A stretch of DNA of 5,040 nt from the NCBI GenBank assembly GCA_007136145.1, contig SLHN01000264.1, positions 1-5,040 on the forward strand, written 5' to 3'. How positions within the stretch are numbered: the stretch's first letter is position 1; each line of letters opens with the position of its first letter. Shown in pieces: positions 1 to 5,040 of this stretch. The stretch comes from Thioalkalivibrio sp. Its GTDB lineage: Bacteria; Pseudomonadota; Gammaproteobacteria; Ectothiorhodospirales; Ectothiorhodospiraceae. The notes beneath the pieces were generated by a model, which worked only from the letters and a program-made list of their open reading frames with translations, had not been told where the DNA came from and made no database searches. The position numbers were made by a program, and so were the translations under genes.

Positions 1-2
1 GC

Positions 3-89
3 GTAGACCCCATGGATCGCATCGCAATCCATGAAGTCTTCTGGATCGGCGAATATCTGCGCCAAAAAAGGACCTTTTGGCACAGATAG
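3..89 (+). other. Ambiguous open frame at left edge, possible C-terminus of an upstream gene
   Basis: The plus-strand frame beginning at base 3 is open from the edge to a TAG at 87-89. It would give a 28-residue tail ending in GEYLRQKRTFWHR. The minus strand in the same codon register is also open, from about base 191 down to the left edge, and reads equally protein-like (for example PKGPFLAQIFADPEDF). One of the two is probably a mirror of the other. Third-position GC is only slightly better on the plus strand. I recognise no family in either reading, and neither has a convincing start in the window. The minus frame contains an ATG at 32-30 with a weak AGAAG upstream. This may be the end of a convergent gene, the start of a minus-strand gene, or non-coding DNA. 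Confidence 0.2.
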
Positions 90-105
90 TTGCGATGCAA
101 TCCAT
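12..105. repeat. 16-nt inverted repeat, one mismatch, 62-nt spacer
   Basis: Bases 12-27 (atggatcgcatcgcaa) are the reverse complement of 90-105 (ttgcgatgcaatccat) at 15 of 16 positions. The left copy is itself part of a shorter dyad, catggat (11-17) against atccatg (27-33). The 9-mer gcaatccat also occurs as a direct repeat at 24-32 and 97-105. No T-tract follows, so this is not a standard intrinsic terminator. It could be a paired operator, a degenerate repeat element or chance; no family is recognised. Confidence 0.45.
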
Positions 106-347
106 ATCAGGGTGTCAATGAGCGCAGCGAATCGCACCGTTCGAGGCCCGTGAGCCCGGGGTCCACGGCCGGCGTGGTGTCGGTGCGGTTCGGCTGCGCC
201 TCACGGCACCCTACGCGGGTTCTTTCACGCTAGTGGACATCGAAAGCGGCGACCGTTCACGACGAACGATGTACGGTGAAACAATCGCAGCCAATTGCGT
301 TCTTCGCCGCCCGTAGGCCAGGGTCCCCCGGTGCCCCACTGCTGAAC
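90..347. other. Non-coding stretch downstream of the hydrolase gene
   Basis: No gene is supported here. Small dyads are visible: ccacg (163-167) with cgtgg (173-177), and cgttc (254-258) with gaacg (264-268). Neither is followed by a T-run on either strand, so I do not call a terminator for the minus-strand hydrolase. The minus-strand frame that includes bases 240-211 contains only an isolated nine-codon stretch after its last ATG and is not treated as a gene. Confidence 0.4.
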
Positions 348-1004
348 TCAGCGGCTCGACCCCAGCACCCGGTCTGCGACGAACGGGTTGCTGCGTCGTT
401 CCTCGCCGAATGTCGACATCGGGCCATGGCCGGGAATGAAGCGGGTTTCGGGACCCAGCGGCCAGAGCTTGCCGGCGATGGAACTGAGCAGTTCCTGGTG
501 ATTTCCCTGGGGAAAATCGGTGCGGCCGATGCTCCCGGCGAATAGCACGTCTCCCACGATTGCGAGCTGGCTGGGCGCGTGGTGGAAGATCATATGGCCA
601 GGAGTGTGGCCGGGACAGTGGTAAACATCCAGCACCTGTCGGCCTACGTGCACCTGATCCCCTTCGCACAGCCAACGGTCGGGAAGAAACGCCTTGACCT
701 CTTCGGTGCCGAACATCCTGGCCTGCATCGGGAGTTGTTCCAGCCAGAAGCGGTCGGCCTCGCCGGGACCGATGATGGGGATGCCTGCCAGGTCCGCGAG
801 CTCGCGGGCGGCCCCGACGTGGTCCAGGTGGCCATGGGTCAGGAGAATCTGACGGAGATTCAATTGCCGCTCGTTGGCTGCCGCCAGCAAGGTTTCCGCT
901 GATCCGCCAGGATCCACCCACGCTGCTTCGAGCGTCTCCTTACACCAGAGCAGAGTCGCGTTCTGTTCGAAGGCGGTAACAGGAATGGTAACGAATCCGA
1001 GCAT
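348..1004 (-). CDS. gloC: YcbL/GloC-type MBL-fold hydrolase (glyoxalase II family)
   Basis: A 218-residue cytosolic metallo-hydrolase with a metallo-beta-lactamase fold. Family knowledge: YcbL/GloC proteins are short type II glyoxalases that hydrolyse thioesters such as S-lactoylglutathione in methylglyoxal detoxification. Seen directly: the THGHLDHVG motif at residues 56-64 supplies H57, H59, D61 and H62. Further metal ligands are H133 (CPGHTPGH, 130-137), D152 (GDVLFAG, 151-157) and H193 (IPGHGP, 190-195). VDPGG at 30-34, FGTEE near 98-102 and the ending ERRSNPF also match my memory of E. coli YcbL (about 215 residues). The long C-terminal glutathione-binding domain of GloB is absent. The ATG at 1004 is chosen because its product begins MLGFVTIPVTAF, aligning with the family N-terminus. 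A TTG 14 codons upstream (1046) would add an unrelated tail. No strong Shine-Dalgarno precedes the ATG. The gene is divergent from the small RNA and two-component genes and appears unrelated to them. Substrate is inferred from family only. Confidence 0.93.
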   Translation of the reverse strand: MLGFVTIPVTAFEQNATLLWCKETLEAAWVDPGGSAETLLAAANERQLNLRQILLTHGHLDHVGAARELADLAGIPIIGPGEADRFWLEQLPMQARMFGTEEVKAFLPDRWLCEGDQVHVGRQVLDVYHCPGHTPGHMIFHHAPSQLAIVGDVLFAGSIGRTDFPQGNHQELLSSIAGKLWPLGPETRFIPGHGPMSTFGEERRSNPFVADRVLGSSR

Positions 1005-1036
1005 GACGGCAATCCGATGGGCGGGTGTGGAACTGC

Positions 1037-1066
1037 ATTGTGGCAAAGCGGTCCCAGTCCCGTCAT
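1037..1066 (-). promoter_or_regulatory. Weak candidate sigma70 promoter for the hydrolase gene
   Basis: On the minus strand, ATGACG (1066-1061) and CACAAT (1042-1037) are separated by 18 nt, each matching four of six consensus bases. Transcription would start near base 1030, leaving a leader of about 25 nt before the ATG at 1004. Placement is sensible, but the match is poor enough to be chance. Confidence 0.25.
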
Positions 1067-1178
1067 TTTCACCATCGCCACGCTTCTCGCGACGACGGTT
1101 TCATCAGCACCACCATGGGGTGAACGGGGAATGGAAGCACCGAGGCCCGGATTGACGTCTGATTGCGGCAAAAGGGGG

Positions 1179-1207
1179 TTGACAGCTGGAACCGCATATT
1201 AGAAGAT
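1179..1207 (+). promoter_or_regulatory. Candidate sigma70 promoter of the small RNA
   Basis: A perfect -35 hexamer TTGACA (1179-1184) is followed after 17 nt by GAAGAT (1202-1207). That -10 is weak overall but keeps the conserved A at position 2 and T at position 6. The implied start is about base 1213-1215, exactly where the first hairpin of the candidate RNA begins. This coincidence of promoter spacing, hairpin start and downstream terminator is the main support. A TATTAG at 1197-1202 lies too close to this -35 to be used with it. Confidence 0.5.
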
Positions 1208-1212
1208 GCTCA

Positions 1213-1308
1213 TACGGTGATTGCTTGCCCCCCGCAACGATCACCGTACTCCTCCATCCTCCTTTGGTGGTTTATTTGGCGCGGACTCCGGTTCGCGCCA
1301 TTTTTTTT
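1213..1308 (+). ncRNA. Candidate small regulatory RNA with C-rich loops, about 96 nt
   Basis: No annotated family is recognised. Hairpin 1 pairs 1213-1223 with 1238-1248 (one G-U pair). After a single bulged C at 1224 it continues with 1225-1228 on 1234-1237. The result is 15 bp closing a loop of five C (1229-1233). The next stretch, 1249-1276, contains CTCCTCC (1249-1255) and TCCTCCTT (1257-1264), which resembles the anti-Shine-Dalgarno tail of 16S rRNA. Part of it can form a small stem, 1254-1258 with 1266-1270, displaying CTCCTTT in its loop. The last hairpin is a strong terminator (separate entry). No credible ORF fits inside, and the longest reading frames run straight through the terminator. 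Family knowledge: RNAs with exposed CU-rich loops often act by pairing with G-rich ribosome-binding sites. Function here is inferred. The U-tract fixes the strand as plus. Confidence 0.6.
1277..1308 (+). terminator. Strong rho-independent terminator with UCCG tetraloop
   Basis: The arm 1277-1286 (tggcgcggac) pairs with 1291-1300 (gttcgcgcca) over 10 bp, including one G-U pair. The loop TCCG (1287-1290) is closed by C-G, giving a UNCG-type tetraloop of the extra-stable kind. Eight consecutive T follow at 1301-1308. The T-run lies only on the plus-strand 3' side, so termination is directional. No protein gene precedes it on the plus strand in this window; what it terminates must be a short non-coding transcript beginning in 1005-1276. 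Confidence 0.9.
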
Positions 1309-1394
1309 CCCAGCCTGGGTGCGCTCCCGCGGCGGCACGCCAGATTCGCCTGGTCGGGACATCCTGTTGCCCCCGCAGCTCTGTTCGGACACGG

Positions 1395-1423
1395 TTGACC
1401 CGGTGTCAATTCACGCGTCCAAT
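1395..1423 (+). promoter_or_regulatory. Candidate sigma70 promoter of the two-component operon, with overlapping dyad
   Basis: TTGACC (1395-1400) and TCCAAT (1418-1423) are separated by 17 nt, matching five and four of six consensus bases. Transcription would start near 1430 and leave a leader of about 190 nt. The -35 is one half of a dyad, TTGAC (1395-1399) N5 GTCAA (1405-1409), which could be an operator where a bound protein would block or modulate RNA polymerase. Both promoter and operator are inferred from sequence only. Confidence 0.4.
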
Positions 1424-1429
1424 GACGCT

Positions 1430-1623
1430 GATGGTGCCTGAGACGATTTCTGTCAAACGAGCTACCGCCTTGCCGGTCTTTTCGTCCGTCGGATGCATTG
1501 CCCGCCCGGGAGGACGGAACCACCATGCGCCCGGGAGGGCGCCTTGCCGGCGAAAGAAAATCCGGCGTAACCCGTTATCCTGTTTTCCGGCAATCGCCTG
1601 AAGAAGTGTGAAAGGACACCGGA
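1430..1623 (+). other. Structured leader upstream of the histidine kinase
   Basis: No ORF with coding character is seen between the candidate promoter and the kinase start. The 11-mer cgcccgggagg occurs twice, at 1503-1513 and 1528-1538. The second copy sits in a hairpin, gcgccc (1527-1532) with gggcgc (1537-1542), closed by a GGGA loop of GNRA type. A second, weaker stem pairs gccgg (1546-1550) with ccggc (1562-1566). The kinase Shine-Dalgarno AAAGGA is at 1611-1616 and lies outside both stems. There is no T-run after the hairpins, so attenuation by intrinsic termination is not supported. Confidence 0.35.
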
Positions 1624-3105
1624 ATGCCCATGTCGTTCAACAGCCTGCGTACCGCCGTGCTGGCCTTTGTTTTGCTCCCCCTGCTCACGGTGCTGGTGGC
1701 GCTGGGTATGCTGGGCCTGCGCGAGTTCGAGCAGCAAATGGAGCTGCGCATGCAGGAGGACATCGAGCTGGTAGCGCGTTCCATCCGCCTGCCGATTTCG
1801 GCGGCAATGGTTCGACGTGATGCGGTGGATGTGCAACAGGCGCTGGATTCGGCATTTCAGCTGGAACAGGTCTTCGGTGTTTACGTGTACGATTCCCATG
1901 GCGATCTGGTTGCAACCAGCGGGCCGCGAAGCCCCTCGCTGGAACGCCGTCGCGAAGCCCGTCTGATCACTGCCACAGGCAGCCAGGGAGCCTTTGACGA
2001 GCGCCAGGGGCGCGAGGTGTTTTCGTACTTTCTGCCGCTCACGGATGCTGGCGGGCGAATCGTCGGGCTCCTGCAGACGACGCGCGACGTGACCCGTTTC
2101 CAGGCCTATATCGCGCAGATGCGCTGGCAGGGTGGCGTGGCCATTGTCCTGCTTTCGTTGCTCTTCCTGCTCGTGGTCCTGGTCGGGCATCACCGTGCGG
2201 TCGGGCGGCACGTGAATCGGCTTGCGGGCGCGATGGAGAAGGTCGGTACCGGCACCCGGGGCCTGCGCGTGCCGGAGCAAGGGCCTCAGGAGCTGCGGCT
2301 GCTTGCTACCACCATGAACGCGATGCTCGAACGGCGCGAGGATTCGGAACGCGCGCTGGAGGCGCAGCGCGCCCAACGCGCGGAGCTCGAAGAGAAGTTG
2401 CGCCAGTCCGAGAAGCTGGCAGCGATCGGTCAATTGGCGGCTGGAGTGGCGCACGAACTGGGGACACCACTCGGAGTCATTGCCGGACGTGCGCAGCGCG
2501 CCCGGCGCGGGGTGCCCGATGGATCTCCCACCGCGACCGAGATGGAGAGGCTGCTGGCCGAACTTGGCCGGGTCGAACACATCGTTCGACAGTTGCTGAA
2601 CTTTGCGCGCCGCAATCCCCTGAACCGGCGCGAGATCGCCGTTCGATCATTGATGGCGGATGTCGTTTCACGGATTCAAATCGGCGCACAGCGCCCAGAG
2701 ATCGACGTTCAGGCCGCGCCAGCCGACAACAACTCTGGCATGTTGTCCATCCAGGCGGATCCCGTGCGTCTTGAACAGGCATTGGGAAATCTTCTGGAGA
2801 ACGCGATCCACGCCGCGCGCGAGCGCGTGATGGTCAACTGGCGGAAGATAGAGCACGAGTCCGGCGAAATGTTGGAGATCACAGTGGTCGACGATGGGCC
2901 GGGTATCGCCGAAGCTCATGTCGATCATCTTTTCGAGCCGTTTTTCACCACCAAGCCGACCGGGGAGGGAACCGGTCTGGGCCTCGCAGTGGCGCATGTC
3001 GCGATCGAGGACCATGGCGGGGAGATTCGGCTGGACCGCGCCTGGTCTCCCGGAACCCGTTTCGTGATCACCCTGCCGCTGTCCGAGCGAGGTGCTGATG
3101 AATGA
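1624..3105 (+). CDS. Membrane sensor histidine kinase, partner of NtrC-family regulator
   Basis: A 493-residue inner-membrane two-component kinase. Domains in order: short cytoplasmic start; transmembrane helix 1 at about 11-31; periplasmic sensor region at about 33-168, looking like a PAS/Cache-type fold (VFGVYVYDSHGDLVATSG at 83-100, GGRIVGLLQTTRD at 143-155); transmembrane helix 2 at about 171-190; HAMP and a charged coiled-coil linker at about 190-262; dimerisation/phosphoacceptor domain with the H-box VAHELGTPLG and phosphorylated H277; ATP-binding domain with N-box NLLENAIHAA (389-398), G1 DDGPGI (423-428), F-box FEPFFTTK (437-444) and G2 GTGLGLA (449-455). All catalytic motifs are intact. 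The ATG at 1624 has AAAGGA seven nt upstream and is preferred over the ATG at 1630. The 3' end overlaps the regulator by 8 nt, implying translational coupling. The signal sensed cannot be read from the sequence. Kinases of this layout commonly pair with sigma54 activators, which fits the neighbour. Confidence 0.95.
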   Translation: MPMSFNSLRTAVLAFVLLPLLTVLVALGMLGLREFEQQMELRMQEDIELVARSIRLPISAAMVRRDAVDVQQALDSAFQLEQVFGVYVYDSHGDLVATSGPRSPSLERRREARLITATGSQGAFDERQGREVFSYFLPLTDAGGRIVGLLQTTRDVTRFQAYIAQMRWQGGVAIVLLSLLFLLVVLVGHHRAVGRHVNRLAGAMEKVGTGTRGLRVPEQGPQELRLLATTMNAMLERREDSERALEAQRAQRAELEEKLRQSEKLAAIGQLAAGVAHELGTPLGVIAGRAQRARRGVPDGSPTATEMERLLAELGRVEHIVRQLLNFARRNPLNRREIAVRSLMADVVSRIQIGAQRPEIDVQAAPADNNSGMLSIQADPVRLEQALGNLLENAIHAARERVMVNWRKIEHESGEMLEITVVDDGPGIAEAHVDHLFEPFFTTKPTGEGTGLGLAVAHVAIEDHGGEIRLDRAWSPGTRFVITLPLSERGADE

Positions 3106-4498
3106 TAGCCTGTCCGCTGCCCTTAACGAGACCAGAAATGCGGTGCTCGTGGTCGAGGATGACTCGGGGCATCGTGAACTTCTGCAGGAGGAATTGGCCG
3201 AGGCCGGGTACTCCGTGTCTGCGGTGGCCACGGCTGAGGAGGCGCTCACGCTGCTGCGGGAACAGACGTTTTCCCTGGTCGTCAGCGACTTGCGTTTGCC
3301 GGGGGCGGACGGGTTTGCGGTTCTGGAGCGGAGCCGGGCGTTGGTGCCTGCGCCGGGATTCATCATGCTGACCGGATTCGGCACCATCGACCAGGCGGTC
3401 GCCGCATTAAAGGCGGGAGCGGATGACTTTCTAACCAAGCCGATTGATCTGGAGCACCTGCGGATCGCGGCGGATCGTGTGCTGCAGACACGGCGGCTCC
3501 GTAACGAAGTGCAACAGTACCGGCAGGTGCTGGGTGACGATGGGTTCCATGGCATGCACGGCAAGAGCCCTGCGATGCTGCGACTGTTCGACTTGATCCG
3601 GCGCATCGCCCGTTCCGACGGCAGTGTGCTGATCACCGGGGAGTCCGGTACGGGCAAGGAACTGGTCGCGCGTGCGCTGCACGAGGAAAGCCCTCGCGCC
3701 GGCAAGCCGTTCGTCGCGATCAACTGTGCCGGGATCCCGGAAACCCTGTTGGAATCGGAACTGCTGGGCCATGCGGCGGGCGCCTTCAGCGGTGCGCGCG
3801 GCGCTCGAAAGGGGCTATTCCTTGAAGCCGACGGAGGCACGCTTTTTCTGGACGAGATCGGCGAAATGCCGGCGTCGATGCAGACCAAGCTCCTGCGCCT
3901 GCTGCAGGATGGGCGGGTGCGGCCCGTGGGATCCAATGAAGAGGTGTGCACCGATGTCCGCATCGTCGCCGCGACTCACCGGGATATCGCCGACCTGATG
4001 GCCGAGGGTGGCTTCCGGGAGGACCTGTTCTTCCGACTCGAGACCTTTCGCATCGAGGTTCCGCCGCTGCGCGCGCGCGGCGAGGATCTAGTACAGCTTC
4101 TGGATTTTTTCCTTCGTCGCCATGCGTTGAGCAAGGGATCGAGCCCACGGAGCCTGGCGCCCGACGCGTTGCGCCGTCTGTCGCGCTACCGGTTCCCCGG
4201 AAACGTGCGCGAACTCGCGGCGTTGGTGGAGCGCGCCGCGACCCTGACACGGGACGACACCATCGGAATCGAGGACCTGCCGGAGCGGGTCCGGACGGAC
4301 CCTTCTGGTGATCTCGAGTCGGTTGCGGACCCGGCCGGCGGGGGGCTGGCGGAGGACGAGTGGGAGACGCTCGATGAACTGGAGGAGCGCTATATCCGGC
4401 AGGTTCTGGCCTTTACCGGGGGCAACAAGCAACGCGCAGCCCGCATCCTGGGCATCGGACGTAAGACGCTGTACCGCAAACTGGCGGCCCGCCATTGA
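3098..4498 (+). CDS. Sigma54-dependent response regulator, NtrC family
   Basis: A 466-residue transcription activator phosphorylated by the adjacent kinase. The receiver domain (about 14-130) has the acidic pair D21/D22, phosphoacceptor D64 (VVSDLRLPG), T92 and K114 (LTKPI). The AAA+ domain (about 150-385) has Walker A GESGTGKE (181-188), the sigma54-contacting loop as GAFSGA (228-233) instead of the usual GAFTGA, and Walker B GGTLFLDEIGEM (246-257). An R-finger-type stretch, FREDLFFRL, follows. The Fis-type helix-turn-helix occupies the last 40 or so residues (GNKQRAARILGIGRKTLYRKL). The linker before it is acidic and glycine-rich. The ATG at 3098 is chosen because CGAGG (3088-3092) lies five nt upstream; an in-frame GTG at 3092 would overlap this site. 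The gene follows the kinase in one operon and precedes a sigma54 promoter, its likely target. Family role is certain; the regulon is inferred. Confidence 0.95.
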   Translation: MNDSLSAALNETRNAVLVVEDDSGHRELLQEELAEAGYSVSAVATAEEALTLLREQTFSLVVSDLRLPGADGFAVLERSRALVPAPGFIMLTGFGTIDQAVAALKAGADDFLTKPIDLEHLRIAADRVLQTRRLRNEVQQYRQVLGDDGFHGMHGKSPAMLRLFDLIRRIARSDGSVLITGESGTGKELVARALHEESPRAGKPFVAINCAGIPETLLESELLGHAAGAFSGARGARKGLFLEADGGTLFLDEIGEMPASMQTKLLRLLQDGRVRPVGSNEEVCTDVRIVAATHRDIADLMAEGGFREDLFFRLETFRIEVPPLRARGEDLVQLLDFFLRRHALSKGSSPRSLAPDALRRLSRYRFPGNVRELAALVERAATLTRDDTIGIEDLPERVRTDPSGDLESVADPAGGGLAEDEWETLDELEERYIRQVLAFTGGNKQRAARILGIGRKTLYRKLAARH

Positions 4499-4638
4499 TG
4501 TGTGACGATCGGAGCCGTGTCAACTTGATACATGTGGCGCGATGCTACGGAATTTCATGAGTCCTGGGCGCGGCAGAAGCACTCCAAAGGGAATGTAGCC
4601 TGTTGAATTATGGTGCTTTGTTAAGCTGGTTCCGAGTC
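4499..4638. promoter_or_regulatory. Putative activator-binding region upstream of the sigma54 promoter
   Basis: This AT-richer gap separates the regulator gene from the sigma54 promoter and is where upstream activator sites of an NtrC-type protein are expected. The best dyad is TGTCAA (4518-4523), one base, then TTGATA (4525-4530): an inverted repeat with one mismatch, lying about 120 bases upstream of the -24 element. A looser symmetry, GTGGC N5 GCTAC, lies at about 4535-4549. A long-range pair, aagcac (4577-4582) and gtgctt (4613-4618), is also present. None is a known consensus, so binding is inference. Confidence 0.3.
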
Positions 4639-4654
4639 TGGCACGAATTCTGCT
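4639..4654 (+). promoter_or_regulatory. Sigma54 (RpoN) -24/-12 promoter of the DUF4168 gene
   Basis: TGGCACGAATTCTGCT matches the sigma54 consensus TGGCACG-N4-TTGCW at every defined position but one (CTGC for TTGC). The invariant GG (4640-4641) and GC (4652-4653) are separated by exactly 10 nt. Transcription should start near 4664-4666, giving a leader of about 30 nt that ends in the Shine-Dalgarno AAAGGAG. Its position directly after a sigma54 activator gene strongly supports the call. Confidence 0.85.
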
Positions 4655-4696
4655 CTCTGTTTTGATTGCAAATTCAGCAAATGCAAAGGAGTATTC

Positions 4697-5040
4697 ATGA
4701 CGATTCGAAAGACTGTATTGACCATTGCCGTCGCCGCACTGTTCGCCGCTGGCGGCACCGCCGTTGCTCAAAGTGCTGGTGGTGGGGCTGGTCAGGCGCC
4801 GGCCTTCGGTGAGCAGACCCCGGCTACCGCGGCCATGACGGAACAGACGGTCGATGCGTTTGTCGATGCCTTTGTCGCGGTGCAGGAGATTCGTGAGGAT
4901 TTCTCCGAGCGCCTGCAATCCGCAACGGATGAGGCCGAGGCACAGGCCATGCAGCAGGAGGCCCAGGAGCAGATGATGCAGGCCGTGGAGGAATCCGGAA
5001 TGAGCGTCCAGGAGTACAATGAGGTCGCCATGGCGCTGCA
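4697..5040 (+). CDS. Exported DUF4168-domain protein, 3' end outside window
   Basis: The first 114 residues are visible; the gene runs off the right edge. Residues 1-24 form a classic Sec signal peptide: RK at 4-5, a hydrophobic core at about 7-18 and an AVA cleavage site before Q25. The mature start is a short Gly/Ala/Gln-rich, disordered-looking segment (about 26-45). Next comes a helical, acidic region beginning TVDAFVDAFVAVQEI and continuing to ESGMSVQEYNEVAMALQ. The pattern 'F..AFV.V..I...F..RL' followed by 'A.EESG.S..EYN.VA.A' is what I know of DUF4168, a family of small exported proteins of unknown function. The ATG has a strong Shine-Dalgarno AAAGGAG (4685-4691), five nt away. A sigma54 promoter lies upstream, so expression probably depends on the adjacent two-component system. 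The visible part is rich in Met and Gln. The assignment rests on motif memory, not on a search. Confidence 0.85.
   Translation, partial: MTIRKTVLTIAVAALFAAGGTAVAQSAGGGAGQAPAFGEQTPATAAMTEQTVDAFVDAFVAVQEIREDFSERLQSATDEAEAQAMQQEAQEQMMQAVEESGMSVQEYNEVAMAL

Noticed and set aside
1005..1046. Extended TTG start for the hydrolase
   Set aside because: The extra 14 residues do not resemble the YcbL N-terminus, whereas the ATG at 1004 aligns with it directly.
1213..1308. CsrB/RsmY-type sponge RNA read from the minus strand, where loops would show GGA
   Set aside because: The U-tract after the last hairpin exists only on the plus strand, so the transcript should carry UCC/CUCC loops rather than the GGA motifs bound by CsrA.
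1334..1349. Sigma54-like GGCACG...GC upstream of the kinase
   Set aside because: GG (1334-1335) and GC (1348-1349) are 12 nt apart, not the required 10, so it should not be recognised by sigma54.
1163..1441. 92-codon plus-strand frame in the intergenic region
   Set aside because: It runs through the strong terminator at 1277-1308 and the 5' hairpin, and has no convincing ribosome-binding site or protein-like pattern.
1462..2580. 372-codon minus-strand open frame opposite the kinase
   Set aside because: It lies antisense to a kinase with every catalytic motif intact, has a low-complexity His/Gln/Arg-rich composition typical of mirror frames in GC-rich DNA, and shows no recognisable domain.
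3092..3097. GTG start for the response regulator
   Set aside because: It overlaps the Shine-Dalgarno that serves the ATG at 3098, which has better spacing.
2668..3963. 431-codon minus-strand open frame opposite the kinase end and regulator
   Set aside because: Ser/Arg-rich shadow composition and no family resemblance; the plus strand encodes complete, well-conserved ATPase and receiver domains.
4577..4618. aagcac/gtgctt pair as a terminator for the two-component operon
   Set aside because: The loop would be 30 nt and the following bases (tgttaag) lack a T-tract, so it is too weak for intrinsic termination.
1..5040. CRISPR arrays, tRNA genes, insertion sequences
   Set aside because: No regularly spaced repeats, cloverleaf with T-loop signature, or transposase frame was seen.

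Overview
The window is GC-rich and proteobacterial in character. A close YcbL/GloC-type metallo-hydrolase, a sigma54 activator with its histidine kinase, and a DUF4168 exported protein together suggest a gammaproteobacterium. A purple-sulfur or Ectothiorhodospiraceae-like lineage is possible, but that is inference; no rRNA or tRNA is present to fix taxonomy.

Layout: (1) Bases 1-347 hold no firm gene. There is an ambiguous open frame at the left edge and a near-perfect inverted repeat. (2) Bases 348-1004, minus strand: a complete YcbL/GloC-like glyoxalase II-family metallo-beta-lactamase-fold hydrolase. (3) Bases 1005-1623: a 619-base non-coding stretch between divergent genes. It carries a well-formed candidate small RNA on the plus strand (about 1213-1308), made of a -35/-10-like pair, a 15-bp 5' hairpin with an all-C loop, a single-stranded CUCC-rich stretch and a strong intrinsic terminator with a UCCG tetraloop. 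Further right lie a second candidate promoter with an overlapping dyad and a structured leader. (4) Bases 1624-3105 and 3098-4498, plus strand: a translationally coupled two-component system, a membrane histidine kinase and an NtrC-family response regulator. (5) Bases 4499-4696: intergenic region with an excellent sigma54 (-24/-12) promoter. (6) Base 4697 to the right edge: the N-terminal part of an exported DUF4168 protein.

Working model (inference): the kinase senses an envelope signal and phosphorylates the regulator. The regulator then activates sigma54-dependent transcription of the adjacent DUF4168 gene. The small RNA upstream of the kinase exposes anti-Shine-Dalgarno-like sequence that is exactly complementary, over 8 nt, to the ribosome-binding site of the DUF4168 gene and, over 6 nt, to that of the kinase, so it could add post-transcriptional control to the same circuit. 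The small RNA is the most novel-looking element here. The protein-coding genes belong to known families.
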